Assembly (NCBI RefSeq): GCF_025770785.1
Contig: NZ_JANZLA010000001.1
Coordinates: 434,001-498,000, forward strand
Length of the DNA stretch: 64,000 nucleotides
Direction: 5' to 3'
Source of the DNA: Cellulomonas sp. SG140
Lineage (GTDB): Bacteria > Actinomycetota > Actinomycetes > Actinomycetales > Cellulomonadaceae
Shown: positions 53,960 to 62,305 of the stretch, piece by piece
Layout: each line of letters opens with the position of its first letter
Position numbering within the stretch: position 1 is the first letter of the stretch
The notes under the pieces: generated by a model
Told to the model about the DNA's origin: nothing
Databases searched by the model: none
Seen by the model: only the letters and a program-made list of their open reading frames with translations
Made by a program: the position numbers and the translations under genes

Positions 53960-54430
53960 ATGACGACCGAGGAGATCGTGCGCGAGGTGCGCGCGGAGCA
54001 GCAGGTGGCGGTGGTGCGCGGGCGGATGGCGACCGAGCAGCTGCCGGGGTTCCTGGGTGGTGCGTTCGGCGAGGTGATGGCGACGGTCGCGGCGCAGGGC
54101 CGGCACGTCACCGGCATGCCGTTCGGCCGGTACGTCCCCGTCGGCGACGGGACGTTCGACGTCGAGGCCGGCTTCCCGGTGGACGCGCCGGTGGTGGCGC
54201 AGGGCCGGGTGGCGCCGAGCACGCTGCCCGGCGGACCGGCGGTGAGCGTGGTGCACCGCGGCAGCTACGACACGGTCGCCGCGGCGTACGAGCTGCTGCT
54301 GCGGTCGGTGGGCGAGGCCGGTGCCGAACCCGCGGGAGCGCCGTGGGAGTCCTACCTCGACGAGCCGGGGGTGCCCGAGCCGCGGACCGAGGTGGTGCTG
54401 CCGTACACCGAGCAGGCAGCCGGCGCCTGA
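53960..54430 (+). CDS. GyrI-like / AraC effector-binding domain protein
   Basis: The product (156 aa) is a free-standing GyrI-like ligand-binding domain: VRAEQQVAVVRGRMATEQLPGFLGGAF, MPFGRYVPVGDGTFDVEAGFPV, VSVVHRGSYDTVAAAYELLL and WESYLDEPGVPEPRTEVVLPY. It may bind small molecules or protect against them; it has no DNA-binding domain. GCTGGAG serves as the ribosome site near ATG 53960. It stops three bases from the convergent pcrA gene. Confidence 0.82.
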   Translation: MTTEEIVREVRAEQQVAVVRGRMATEQLPGFLGGAFGEVMATVAAQGRHVTGMPFGRYVPVGDGTFDVEAGFPVDAPVVAQGRVAPSTLPGGPAVSVVHRGSYDTVAAAYELLLRSVGEAGAEPAGAPWESYLDEPGVPEPRTEVVLPYTEQAAGA

Positions 54431-54433
54431 CCG

Positions 54434-56992
54434 CTACAGCTTGGTGACGGGCGAGAACCGCAGCAGCAGCCGCTTGGTGCCGGCCGAGCCGAAGTCGACC
54501 TTGACCACCGCGTTGGGACCGGCACCCTCGAGCGCCACGACGGAGCCGAGGCCGTAGGCGTCGTGCGTCACGCGGTCGCCGACGGCCAGCGTCGGGATCG
54601 CGCCCTCTGGACGGGGCTTGGCGGAGCCGAACGTGGCACCCGTCGACGGCAGGGGCGCCCGCTCGGTCCGCGACCCGCCTCCGCCGCCGGACGACCCACG
54701 CGACCCGTCGTTCCAGGACGACCCGCGCCCCCCGCCGCTGCCGAACCCGGACCCCCAGCCGCCGCGGATCCGCGACGTCGACGACTCGCGCCGCCGCCAG
54801 TCGATCAGCTCGTCCGGCAGGTCCTCGAGGAACCGGCTGGGCGGGAACTCGTTCGGCACGCCCCACGCCGTGCGGACCGCGGCGCGCGAGATGTACAGCC
54901 GCTGCCGGGCGCGCGTCAGCCCCACGTACGCGAGCCGCCGCTCCTCCGCGAGCTGGTCCGGGTCGGACAGCGACCGCAGGTGCGGGAACGTCCCGTCCTC
55001 CAGGCCCGTGAGGAACACCACGGGGAACTCCAGGCCCTTGGCGGTGTGCAGCGTCATCAGGGTGACCACGCCCTGGTCGGGGCCGGTGCCCTCGTCCCCG
55101 CCGTCCGGCGTGGGGATCTGGTCGGAGTCCGCCACCAGGGACACCCGCTCGAGGAAGTCGGCGAGGTCACCGTCGGGGTCGCCCTGCTCGAACTCGGTGG
55201 CCACGGCGTGCAGCTCGGCGAGGTTGTCGACGCGGGAGCCGTCCTGCGGGTCGTCGGACGCGCGCAGCTCCGCCAGGTAGCCGCTGCGGTCCAGCACCGC
55301 ACCGAGCACCGTCGCCGGACCGGCGTCGGCCGCCAGCTCACGCAGGCCGCCCAGCAGCTCCCGGAACGCGGCGAGCGCCGTCACCGCGCGGGTGCCGAGC
55401 CCCGGCACCTCGTCGAGCCGCTCGAGCGCCGCGCCGAAGCTGATCCGCTCCCGCTCCGCGAAGGCCGCCACCATCGCCTCGGACCGCTCCCCCAGCCCGC
55501 GCTTGGGCACGTTGAGGATGCGGCGGGTGTTCACGTCGTCGTCCGGGTTGGCGATGGCACGCAGGTACGCGATCGCGTCCTTGATCTCGCGGCGCTCGTA
55601 GAACCGCGTGCCGCCGACCACCTTGTAGGGCAGGCCGACGCGGACCAGCACCTCCTCGATCGCACGGGACTGCGCGTTGGCCCGGTAGAAGACGGCGACG
55701 TCACCGGGCCGCACGTCGGCGGTGTCGCCGAGGCGGTCGATCTCCTCGGCGACGAACCGGGCCTCCTCGCGCTCGTCGTCGGCGACGTACGCGACGATCT
55801 GCGGGCCGGCACCGGCGTCCGTCCACAGCCGCTTGGGCTTGCGGCCCGGGTTGCGGGAGATCACCGCGTTCGCCGCCGACAGGATGGTCTGCGTGGAGCG
55901 GTAGTTCTGCTCGAGCAGGATGGTGCTCGCGTCCGGGTAGTCCGCCTCGAACTCGAGGATGTTGCGGATGTTGGCGCCGCGGAAGGCGTAGATCGACTGG
56001 TCGGCGTCGCCCACCACCGTCAGCTCGCCGCGCGGGACGCCGTCGGAGCCGTCGCCCACCAGCTCCTTCACCAGCACGTACTGCGCGTGGTTGGTGTCCT
56101 GGTACTCGTCCACCAGCACGTGCCGGAACCGGCGGCGGTAGTGCTCGGCGACCGCCGGGAACGCCTGCAGCAGGTTCACGGTGGTCATGATCAGGTCGTC
56201 GAAGTCGAGCGCGCTGGCCTGCCGAAGCCGCTGCTGGTAGCGGCTGTAGACCTGCGCGAGCGCGGTGTCGAAGTCGTTCGCGGCACCCTGGCCGCTGGTC
56301 GCCGCGAACGTCTCCGGGTCGACCAGCTCGTCCTTGAGGTTGCTGATCTTGGCCGCGAGCGCCTTGGCCGGGTACCGCTTCGGGTCGAGGTCCAGCTCGC
56401 GGGCGACGAGGGTCAGCAGGCGCTGCGAGTCCGCCGAGTCGTAGATGGAGAACGAGGAGCGCAGGCCGAGCGTGGTCGCCTCGCGGCGCAGGATGCGCAC
56501 GCACGCCGAGTGGAAGGTGGACACCCACATCCGCTGCGCCGACGGGCCGACCAGGGCCTCGACGCGCTCCCGCATCTCGGCGGCGGCCTTGTTGGTGAAG
56601 GTGATCGCGAGGATCTCCCCCGGGCGGGCGCGGTGCGTGGCCAGCAGATAGGCGATCCGGTGGGTCAGCACCCGCGTCTTGCCGGAGCCGGCACCGGCGA
56701 CGATCAGCAGCGGGCCGCCCTCGTGCAGCACAGCGGCACGCTGCTGCGGGTTCAGCCCCTCGAGCAGCTCGTGCGCGCGGGCCTCGTCGCGCGCCTGCGC
56801 CTCCTCCCGCGCACGCGCACGGTCGTCGTCCCGGACGTCGGACGCCCCCGCGCGCTCGTCCTCCCGGGGCGGCAGCACCACCGGCAGGCCCGAGGACTCC
56901 CCGACGTGCGTGGGCCGGACGGCGCCGGGCGCGGGGGTGCCGCCGACCGACCCGGGGAGGGGCAGGGACAGGTTCTCGAACAGCGACGTCAT
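54434..56992 (-). CDS. pcrA: UvrD/PcrA-type DNA helicase
   Basis: The product (852 aa) is the UvrD1/PcrA motor for nucleotide-excision repair and replication. SF1A motifs: GAGSGKT (100-106), FTNKAAAEMRER, DEYQDTNHAQY, VVGDADQSIYAFRGA, LEQNYRSTQTIL, LHTAKGLEFPVVFLTGLEDG and RRLAYVGLTRARQRLY. A 75-residue acidic N-terminal extension precedes the motor, and a Gly/Ser-rich linker leads to a C-terminal Tudor-like RNAP-binding domain (GDRVTHDAYGLGSVVALEG). ATG 56992 was chosen over far longer in-frame readings. TACCCT lies 9 nt upstream. Confidence 0.95.
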   Translation of the reverse strand: MTSLFENLSLPLPGSVGGTPAPGAVRPTHVGESSGLPVVLPPREDERAGASDVRDDDRARAREEAQARDEARAHELLEGLNPQQRAAVLHEGGPLLIVAGAGSGKTRVLTHRIAYLLATHRARPGEILAITFTNKAAAEMRERVEALVGPSAQRMWVSTFHSACVRILRREATTLGLRSSFSIYDSADSQRLLTLVARELDLDPKRYPAKALAAKISNLKDELVDPETFAATSGQGAANDFDTALAQVYSRYQQRLRQASALDFDDLIMTTVNLLQAFPAVAEHYRRRFRHVLVDEYQDTNHAQYVLVKELVGDGSDGVPRGELTVVGDADQSIYAFRGANIRNILEFEADYPDASTILLEQNYRSTQTILSAANAVISRNPGRKPKRLWTDAGAGPQIVAYVADDEREEARFVAEEIDRLGDTADVRPGDVAVFYRANAQSRAIEEVLVRVGLPYKVVGGTRFYERREIKDAIAYLRAIANPDDDVNTRRILNVPKRGLGERSEAMVAAFAERERISFGAALERLDEVPGLGTRAVTALAAFRELLGGLRELAADAGPATVLGAVLDRSGYLAELRASDDPQDGSRVDNLAELHAVATEFEQGDPDGDLADFLERVSLVADSDQIPTPDGGDEGTGPDQGVVTLMTLHTAKGLEFPVVFLTGLEDGTFPHLRSLSDPDQLAEERRLAYVGLTRARQRLYISRAAVRTAWGVPNEFPPSRFLEDLPDELIDWRRRESSTSRIRGGWGSGFGSGGGRGSSWNDGSRGSSGGGGGSRTERAPLPSTGATFGSAKPRPEGAIPTLAVGDRVTHDAYGLGSVVALEGAGPNAVVKVDFGSAGTKRLLLRFSPVTKL

Positions 56993-57001
56993 GGCCCTAC
57001 C

Positions 57002-57007
57002 AGGGTA
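57002..57007 (-). promoter_or_regulatory. -10 element of pcrA
   Basis: TACCCT on the minus strand, nine bases before ATG 56992. Confidence 0.4.
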
Positions 57008-57045
57008 GGCGAGCGGACCCACACCCCTGGGCGCGGCGGGCCTGC

Positions 57046-57540
57046 TCAGCGCGTGACCAGCGCCACCACCCAGACGCCGGCGACGAGCAGTGCCGCCGTC
57101 AGCTCCACCAGCACGGTCAGCCCGGCCGCGCGCAGCGCGACGCCGGTCGCGCGCCAGGCCGCCGCGTGCGACCGCAGCCGCACCCGCTCCGCCAGGTAGA
57201 CGCCGAGCAGGAACCCGAGCACCACCCCGACGACGGGGACGACGACGAAGCCGACCACGCCGAGCGCGCCGCCCCACACGAGGGCCGATCGCGGCACTCC
57301 GCCGCGCTGCAGCCGCCGCCCCGCGAGGAGGTACTTCAGCACCTGTCCGGCCGCGGTGAGCAGCACCGCGACCACGGCGACCGTCCAGCCGCGCGGCCCT
57401 CCGGTCAGCACGCCCCATCCGGCGACCGACGCACCGACCAGCACGGCGCCGGGCAGCACCTGCACGACGGTGCCGACCAGTCCGACCGCGACCAGAGCAC
57501 CGACGAGCCAGGTCAGCTCCCCGGCCGCGCCGATCGTCAT
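57046..57540 (-). CDS. DUF456 family membrane protein
   Basis: The product (164 aa) has about four to five hydrophobic helices with the glycine-rich DUF456 segments GTVVQVLPGAVLVGASV and GFVVVPVVGVVLGFLLGVYLAE. Its function is unknown. It is 53 bases upstream of pcrA and downstream of another small membrane gene on the same strand. Confidence 0.85.
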   Translation of the reverse strand: MTIGAAGELTWLVGALVAVGLVGTVVQVLPGAVLVGASVAGWGVLTGGPRGWTVAVVAVLLTAAGQVLKYLLAGRRLQRGGVPRSALVWGGALGVVGFVVVPVVGVVLGFLLGVYLAERVRLRSHAAAWRATGVALRAAGLTVLVELTAALLVAGVWVVALVTR

Positions 57541-57550
57541 GCCGGCCGGA

Positions 57551-57907
57551 CTACTGCCAGAGGACCGCCACCGCGACGTTGAACGCCGTCAGGCCGCCGA
57601 TGGTGAGCACCAGCCAGCGCGGCACGCCCTCGTCCTTGCGCCGCCCGCCCCATGCCACCAGCCCGGTGACGATCAGGGCGACGACGAGCTTCACGCCGAG
57701 CTTGGCGTTGCTGACGTGCTCGTCCGGCTTCCACGCGCCGGACGTCAGCAGGAACGCGAGGATCAGACCGGTGACCAGGGCGGTCAGCGCGCCGTGCAGC
57801 ATCCCGGTGGGGATGCGCGGCGGCCGGAGGCTCACCAGGGCGCCGCCGAGCACGATGGCCCAGCCGATCAGGTGCAGCACGACGAGGACACCAGCGACGA
57901 CGGTCAT
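57551..57907 (-). CDS. Small four-helix membrane protein
   Basis: The product (118 aa) has four hydrophobic helices: VVAGVLVVLHLIGWAIVLGG, MLHGALTALVTGLILAFLL, KLGVKLVVALIVTGLVAWG and WLVLTIGGLTAFNVAVAVLW. I do not recognise a named family with certainty. ATG 57907 has TAGGGT 6 nt upstream. It is separated from the DUF456 gene by 10 bases, so they are probably co-transcribed. Confidence 0.8.
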   Translation of the reverse strand: MTVVAGVLVVLHLIGWAIVLGGALVSLRPPRIPTGMLHGALTALVTGLILAFLLTSGAWKPDEHVSNAKLGVKLVVALIVTGLVAWGGRRKDEGVPRWLVLTIGGLTAFNVAVAVLWQ

Positions 57908-57913
57908 GCGGCG

Positions 57914-57919
57914 ACCCTA
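57914..57919 (-). promoter_or_regulatory. -10 element of the four-helix membrane protein gene (leaderless)
   Basis: TAGGGT on the minus strand, then CGCCGC, then ATG 57907. Confidence 0.5.
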
Positions 57920-57943
57920 CGAGACCGCCCCGTGCGGCGCGTC

Positions 57944-58615
57944 TCAGAGCAGCCGACGCGCCGCCGCCCACCGGGTCAGCTCGTAACGGCTGGACAGCTG
58001 GAGCTTGCGCAGCACCGCCGAGACGTGGGTCTCGACCGTCTTCACCGAGATGAACAGCTCCCCGGCCACCTCGCGGTAGGAGTAGCCGCGCGCGATCAGC
58101 CGCATCACCTCGCGCTCGCGCGCGGACAGGCGGTCGAGCTCGTCGTCGCCCGTGGCCACGTCGCCCGCCGCGGTGCCGAACGCGTCGAGCACGAAGCCGG
58201 CCAGCCGCGGGGAGAAGACGGCGTCGCCCCCGGCCACGCGCAGCACGGCATCGGTCAGGTCCGGGCCGCTGATCGCCTTGGTGACGTAGCCCCGGGCGCC
58301 GACGCGGATGACACCGACGACGTCCTCGGCGGCGTCGGACACCGACAGCGCGAGGAAGCGCGTGCCGGCGAGCAGGTCCGCGCACCGGCGGATCACCTCG
58401 GCGCCTCCACCGCCGTCGCCCCCCGGCAGGTGCACGTCGAGCAGCACGACGGGCGGCCGCAGCCGGTGGATCACCTCGACCGCCTCGTCGACGCAGTCGG
58501 CCTCGCCCACCACGTCGACACGCTCGTCCAGGGACGCACGCACGCCGGTGCGGAACATGTGGTGGTCGTCCACCAGCACCACGTCCACCGGTGGGCGCAC
58601 CGCGCTCGTCGTCAT
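57944..58615 (-). CDS. LuxR/NarL-family response regulator
   Basis: The product (223 aa) has a receiver domain with Asp16/Asp17 and phospho-acceptor Asp60 (VVLLDVHLPGGDG), then Lys in GYVTKAISG, and a C-terminal LuxR helix-turn-helix (LSAREREVMRLIARGYSYREVA, SVKTVETHVSAVLRKL). Its ATG overlaps the kinase stop (ATGA). It is the partner of the upstream PspC-type histidine kinase. Confidence 0.93.
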   Translation of the reverse strand: MTTSAVRPPVDVVLVDDHHMFRTGVRASLDERVDVVGEADCVDEAVEVIHRLRPPVVLLDVHLPGGDGGGGAEVIRRCADLLAGTRFLALSVSDAAEDVVGVIRVGARGYVTKAISGPDLTDAVLRVAGGDAVFSPRLAGFVLDAFGTAAGDVATGDDELDRLSAREREVMRLIARGYSYREVAGELFISVKTVETHVSAVLRKLQLSSRYELTRWAAARRLL

Positions 58616-59970
58616 CGGGCCATCTCCGTCCTCTCCGCCCGTCCGTCGCCGTCCGTCGCCGGCCGCGGCACCGCGGGTGGCACGACCGCCGCACCGACCG
58701 GGAGCAGCAGGTGCACCTCCGTGCCGCGGTCCGGCCGGCTGGTCACCGTCGCCTTGCCGCCGCGCCGGTGCACGCGCCCCATGATGGACTCCCGCACCCC
58801 GAACCGGTCGGGACCGATCGCGTCGACGTCGAAGCCGTCGCCGTGGTCCCGGACGAACACCTCGACCTCGTCCGGACGGACCTCGAGGTAGAGCGAGACC
58901 GGCGGGCGGCCGTGCACCACGGCGTTGACCAGGGCCTCCCGGCTCGCGGCGAGCAGGGCGTCGGTCCCCTCGTCGGGCACGCGGTCGCCGACCACGACGG
59001 TGTCGACCGCGACGGGTTCGCCACCCGGACCCGAGCGGGAGTCCTCCACCTCGGCGACCACCGCGCGCAGCGCCGCCGCCAGCGACGTACCGGGCGCCGG
59101 CCGGTCGTCGTACAGCCACTCGCGCAGCTCCCGCTCCTGGGCGCGGGCCATGCGGGCGACCTCCCCGGGCTCGTCCGACCGGGCTCGGATCAGCGCGAGG
59201 GTCTGCAGCACGGAGTCGTGCAGGTGCGCGGCCATGTCCGCCCGCTCGGCCTCGCGGGCCCGGGCGGCGCGCTCGTCCCCCAGCTCCCGCCACAGCCGCA
59301 ACCACCACGGCGCCAGGACCAGCACCACGCCGGCCAGCACCGCGACCGCCGCGACCACCGCCTGCAGCAGCACGGCGGGCGCGATGCCCTGCCCCGTGGC
59401 GCCGCCCACCAGCAGCAGCACCCCGACGCCGGCCAGCACCACGCCGCCGACCAGTCGCAGCACGCTGACGGGCACGCGGCCACCGGCGCGCTCGCGCAGC
59501 CGTCCGCGCTGCACGGCGTCCAGCTGGCTCCACGCGAGCACCAGACCGGCGGCGACGAGCATCGCCGGCAGCACCCACTGCAGCCCCAGCGAGCCCTGCT
59601 GCCGGGCGAGCAGCAGGGCTGCCGCGCCCGCCATCAGCAGCACGCCGACGGCCACGTCCGTCACCGGGAGGCGGCTGGGCGTGCCGTCCGTGCCCTGCCG
59701 GCGGGCCAGCCGGGTGAACGCGGCGGGCCGCGCCGCCTCGGCCGCCTCGGCGGGGTCACCCTCCGGGACGGTCAGCCACCAGAACCCGTAGAGCAGCGGC
59801 CCGATGCCGAGCACCGGCGTCAGCACCACGAAGAGGACCCGCACCAGGCGGACCGAGATGCCGAGGTGGACGGCCAGCCCGATGGCCACCCCCGCCAGCC
59901 GGCGGCCCTGGGCCGGGCGCCGCCACGGCAGGCGCGGCGGCGCGACAGGCGGCACGGGAGCGGTCCACAC
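58612..59970 (-). CDS. PspC-domain sensor histidine kinase (HisKA_3)
   Basis: The product (452 aa) starts with a PspC domain (about 18-70: RLAGVAIGLAVHLGISVRLVRVLF, GPLLYGFWWLTVP), then four to five membrane helices (about 104-222), then HisKA_3 with HLHDSVLQTLALI (phospho-His251) and a HATPase with SREALVNAVVHG, RDHGDGFDVDAIG and FGVRESIMGRV. The last 30 residues are low complexity. It probably senses membrane stress together with the divergent PspC protein. GTG 59970 has CACGAT six bases upstream. Confidence 0.92.
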   Translation of the reverse strand: MWTAPVPPVAPPRLPWRRPAQGRRLAGVAIGLAVHLGISVRLVRVLFVVLTPVLGIGPLLYGFWWLTVPEGDPAEAAEAARPAAFTRLARRQGTDGTPSRLPVTDVAVGVLLMAGAAALLLARQQGSLGLQWVLPAMLVAAGLVLAWSQLDAVQRGRLRERAGGRVPVSVLRLVGGVVLAGVGVLLLVGGATGQGIAPAVLLQAVVAAVAVLAGVVLVLAPWWLRLWRELGDERAARAREAERADMAAHLHDSVLQTLALIRARSDEPGEVARMARAQERELREWLYDDRPAPGTSLAAALRAVVAEVEDSRSGPGGEPVAVDTVVVGDRVPDEGTDALLAASREALVNAVVHGRPPVSLYLEVRPDEVEVFVRDHGDGFDVDAIGPDRFGVRESIMGRVHRRGGKATVTSRPDRGTEVHLLLPVGAAVVPPAVPRPATDGDGRAERTEMAR

Positions 59971-59976
59971 AGGTCG

Positions 59977-59982
59977 ATCGTG
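59977..59982 (-). promoter_or_regulatory. -10 element of the kinase-regulator operon (leaderless)
   Basis: CACGAT on the minus strand, then CGACCT, then GTG 59970. Confidence 0.35.
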
Positions 59983-60084
59983 ACACGTCCGGGTGCAGGT
60001 GAGGGCAGCCGCCGGGGCAGGATCAGGGGCGGTTCAGGGTGCGCTCAGGGGGTCACCCGATGGTGGCGGCGGGAGCCCCCGGCG

Positions 60085-60090
60085 GACGAT
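60085..60090 (+). promoter_or_regulatory. -10 element of the PspC gene (leaderless)
   Basis: GACGAT, then CAGGAC, then ATG 60097. About 100 bp from the divergent kinase promoter. Confidence 0.35.
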
Positions 60091-60096
60091 CAGGAC

Positions 60097-61581
60097 ATGG
60101 ACAACCCGACCTCCCCGACGCCGGCACCCGGGCCGGCGCCCGCCCCGCAGGCGGGGTTCTTCGCGGCGATCCGCCGTACCGGGCTCTACCGTTCCGACGA
60201 CCGCTGGATCGGCGGTGTCTGCGGCGGCCTTGCCGCCCGGTTCGGCGTCGACCCACTGCTGGTACGCGGGATCGTCGCCGTCACCGTGCTGCTGGGCGGC
60301 TTCGGCCTGGTGCTCTACGCCATCGGCTGGGCCCTCCTGCCGGAGCAGCGGGACGGCCGGATCCACCTCGAGGGCCTGACCCTGGGGCACCCGGACATCG
60401 CACTGCTCGGCGCACTGGTGATGCTGCTCGTCGGGCTGGGACGCGGCTCCTACTTCGGCTTCGACGGCCACGTGCCCGGCTGGATCCAGGGGCTGTTCTG
60501 GGTGGCCGCCGTGGTGGGCGCCGTCGTGCTGGTCGCGACCGCCGCATCCCACCGGAGCACCACCCCGCGCCCGCCGACGCCCTACGGCCCGTTCCCGGGC
60601 GGCCCGGTGCCGCCCGGAGCGCCCGTGCCCCCGGCGCCCGGCACGGCGTCGAGCACCTCTGCGGCCGCAGCCGGCTACCGTCCGGCCGCGCAGCAGACGA
60701 CGCCAGCACCCGCTGCCTACGGCGCCGCGCCCCAGCCCGGGGCGACGACCTCCGGCCAGCCCGGCGGCCCTGGCGCCTACCCACCGCCCGGCCCCTACGG
60801 GCCGTACCCCGGCTCCGCGGCACCGTCCAGCCGTCCCGGCTACCCGCCGCAGGCTCCGTACGCGACGGGGCCCGTCCCGCCGCGCCCCGTCGCGACGGCC
60901 ACGCCCGTGTACCCCTCACCGGTCCGGCGCTCCGCCGGCCTGCCGTGGGTGGGCAGCGTGGTGGCGCTCGGCCTGCTGACGCTCGCCGGCCTGCTGATCG
61001 CGCAGCGCACCACCGACTTCACGGGACCTGTCGTCGCCACCGCTGCGGGGATCACCGTGGTGCTCGCCGGCCTGGCGACCATCGCGGTCGGCCTCCGGGG
61101 ACGTCGTAGCGGCGGGCTGACCGCCGTCGCGATCATCGCGGTCCTGATCGCCGGACCCGCCGCGCTCGGCGAGCGCAGCGACTGGACCTCCCCGGGGCTG
61201 TCGCACGCGCAGCAGGTCAACGGGTCGACCACCGTCACGCTGTCCGACCGCGCCGAGGCCGCGCGCGGCGTGCGCGCCGGCGTCGGGAACACGCGCATCG
61301 ACCTGAGCGCGGTGCCGATGGACGCCAGCACCCTCGAGGTGCCGCTGTGGCTCGCGGTGGGCAACTACACCGTGGTGGTGCCGCGCGGCACGGCCGTCAC
61401 GGCGACGGTCGACCTCGGCGCCGGCTCCGTCAGCTGGCGGCTCGACGGCGGCACCGACCAGGCGAACGGCGTCGGCATCTCCCAGCGCACCTTCGCCAAC
61501 CAGGCCGCGTCCAGCGGCACGTCGCAGCTGCACCTGCGGATCAGCATGGGCACCGGCGACCTGACCATCGAGGAGCAGTGA
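60097..61581 (+). CDS. PspC-domain membrane protein with LiaF-like C-terminal domain
   Basis: The product (494 aa) has a PspC domain (about 32-85: LYRSDDRWIGGVCGGLAARFGVD, LLGGFGLVLYAIGWALLP), further helices near 105-145, a 120-residue Pro/Gly/Tyr/Ala-rich segment, three more helices (about 285-365) and a C-terminal beta-domain like the LiaF/DUF2154 module (about 380-494). It is divergent from the kinase/regulator pair, and the three resemble a LiaFSR-type envelope-stress system. Its stop overlaps the next gene (TGATG). Confidence 0.88.
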   Translation: MDNPTSPTPAPGPAPAPQAGFFAAIRRTGLYRSDDRWIGGVCGGLAARFGVDPLLVRGIVAVTVLLGGFGLVLYAIGWALLPEQRDGRIHLEGLTLGHPDIALLGALVMLLVGLGRGSYFGFDGHVPGWIQGLFWVAAVVGAVVLVATAASHRSTTPRPPTPYGPFPGGPVPPGAPVPPAPGTASSTSAAAAGYRPAAQQTTPAPAAYGAAPQPGATTSGQPGGPGAYPPPGPYGPYPGSAAPSSRPGYPPQAPYATGPVPPRPVATATPVYPSPVRRSAGLPWVGSVVALGLLTLAGLLIAQRTTDFTGPVVATAAGITVVLAGLATIAVGLRGRRSGGLTAVAIIAVLIAGPAALGERSDWTSPGLSHAQQVNGSTTVTLSDRAEAARGVRAGVGNTRIDLSAVPMDASTLEVPLWLAVGNYTVVVPRGTAVTATVDLGAGSVSWRLDGGTDQANGVGISQRTFANQAASSGTSQLHLRISMGTGDLTIEEQ

Positions 61582-62120
61582 TGAGCACCGACGACACCCG
61601 CCCGCTGCCCGCGGCGGACGACGAGACCCCCACCCGGGCGATCGAGCCGGTCGCGGCGGACGAGGCCGAGCCGGCGGCCGACACCGCGGCCCTGGAGCAG
61701 GACGCCGCAGGCACGACCCGGCCGATGCCGGTCGCGGAGGGAACGGCCGAGACGGCCCGCGAGGGCGCTGACGCACCCCGGCCGCCCGCTGCGGCACAGC
61801 CGACGGCGGTGCCGCAGCCGACCGCGGCACCCGCACCGGCGGCTGCACACGCACCGGCACCCGCACCCGCCCCGGCAGCTGCACACGCACCGGCACCCGC
61901 ACCTGCCACACCGGCCGGGCCGGAGCTGCGGGTCGGGACGGTGGTGTGGGGCCTGGTGGTGGCGGTCGTCGGCATCGGGATCGTCTCGTTCGCCTGGGGC
62001 GCTCGGATCGACGGCGGGCTCGCGCTGATCGTGCTGCTCGCCGGTGCCGGGGTGGCGCTGCTGGTCGGCTCGCTCGTCGTGGCGATCCGCCGGCCGCACC
62101 GGCGGGACGGGCGGGGCTGA
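61581..62120 (+). CDS. Membrane protein with Ala-Pro repeat region
   Basis: The product (179 aa) has an acidic N-terminal part, then APAPAAAHAPAP-type repeats (12-residue period, about 80-112), then two helices (TVVWGLVVAVVGIGIVSFAW and GLALIVLLAGAGVALLVGSLVVAI) and a basic tail. The DNA repeat has a 36-bp period, with 25 identical bases at 61843-61867 and 61879-61903. Its family is not recognised. It is translationally coupled to the PspC gene and probably part of the same envelope-stress unit. Confidence 0.75.
   Translation: MSTDDTRPLPAADDETPTRAIEPVAADEAEPAADTAALEQDAAGTTRPMPVAEGTAETAREGADAPRPPAAAQPTAVPQPTAAPAPAAAHAPAPAPAPAAAHAPAPAPATPAGPELRVGTVVWGLVVAVVGIGIVSFAWGARIDGGLALIVLLAGAGVALLVGSLVVAIRRPHRRDGRG
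61843..61903 (+). repeat. Two-copy tandem repeat in the Ala-Pro segment
   Basis: The 25-bp block beginning CTGCACACGCACCGG occurs at 61843 and again at 61879 (period 36 bp), encoding AHAPAPAPA-type residues. It could vary in copy number between strains. Confidence 0.7.
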
Positions 62121-62239
62121 CCCGGCGCCAGGAGGGGCGCCGCGGACGTGCACCCGCGAGGCGGTCGGGTCGGCCCGGAGGGCCGGTGACGGTGGGCCGA
62201 CCCGGCCGAGCAGCAGGTCAGAGGGTGATGAGGGACGAA

Positions 62240-62283
62240 AGAACGAGGGACGGTCGACCGGGTGGTCGACCGTCCCTCGTTCT
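62240..62283. terminator. Bidirectional terminator with perfect 20-bp stem
   Basis: AGAACGAGGGACGGTCGACC pairs with its exact complement around a four-base loop (GGGT), between convergent genes. It is the strongest hairpin in the window. Confidence 0.9.
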
Positions 62284-62305
62284 GTGGGACCGTGCTGGGA
62301 GCAGG

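Noticed and set aside
54563..57199. An 878-codon plus-strand frame opposite pcrA
   Set aside because: Shadow frame; His/Gly/Val/Arg-rich without motifs.
56993..57418. Longer N-terminus for PcrA
   Set aside because: It runs through the DUF456 gene on the same strand in another frame and has no motif content.
61843..61903. Tandem repeat considered as a CRISPR or VNTR locus
   Set aside because: Only two copies, in frame within an Ala-Pro coding segment, without spacers.
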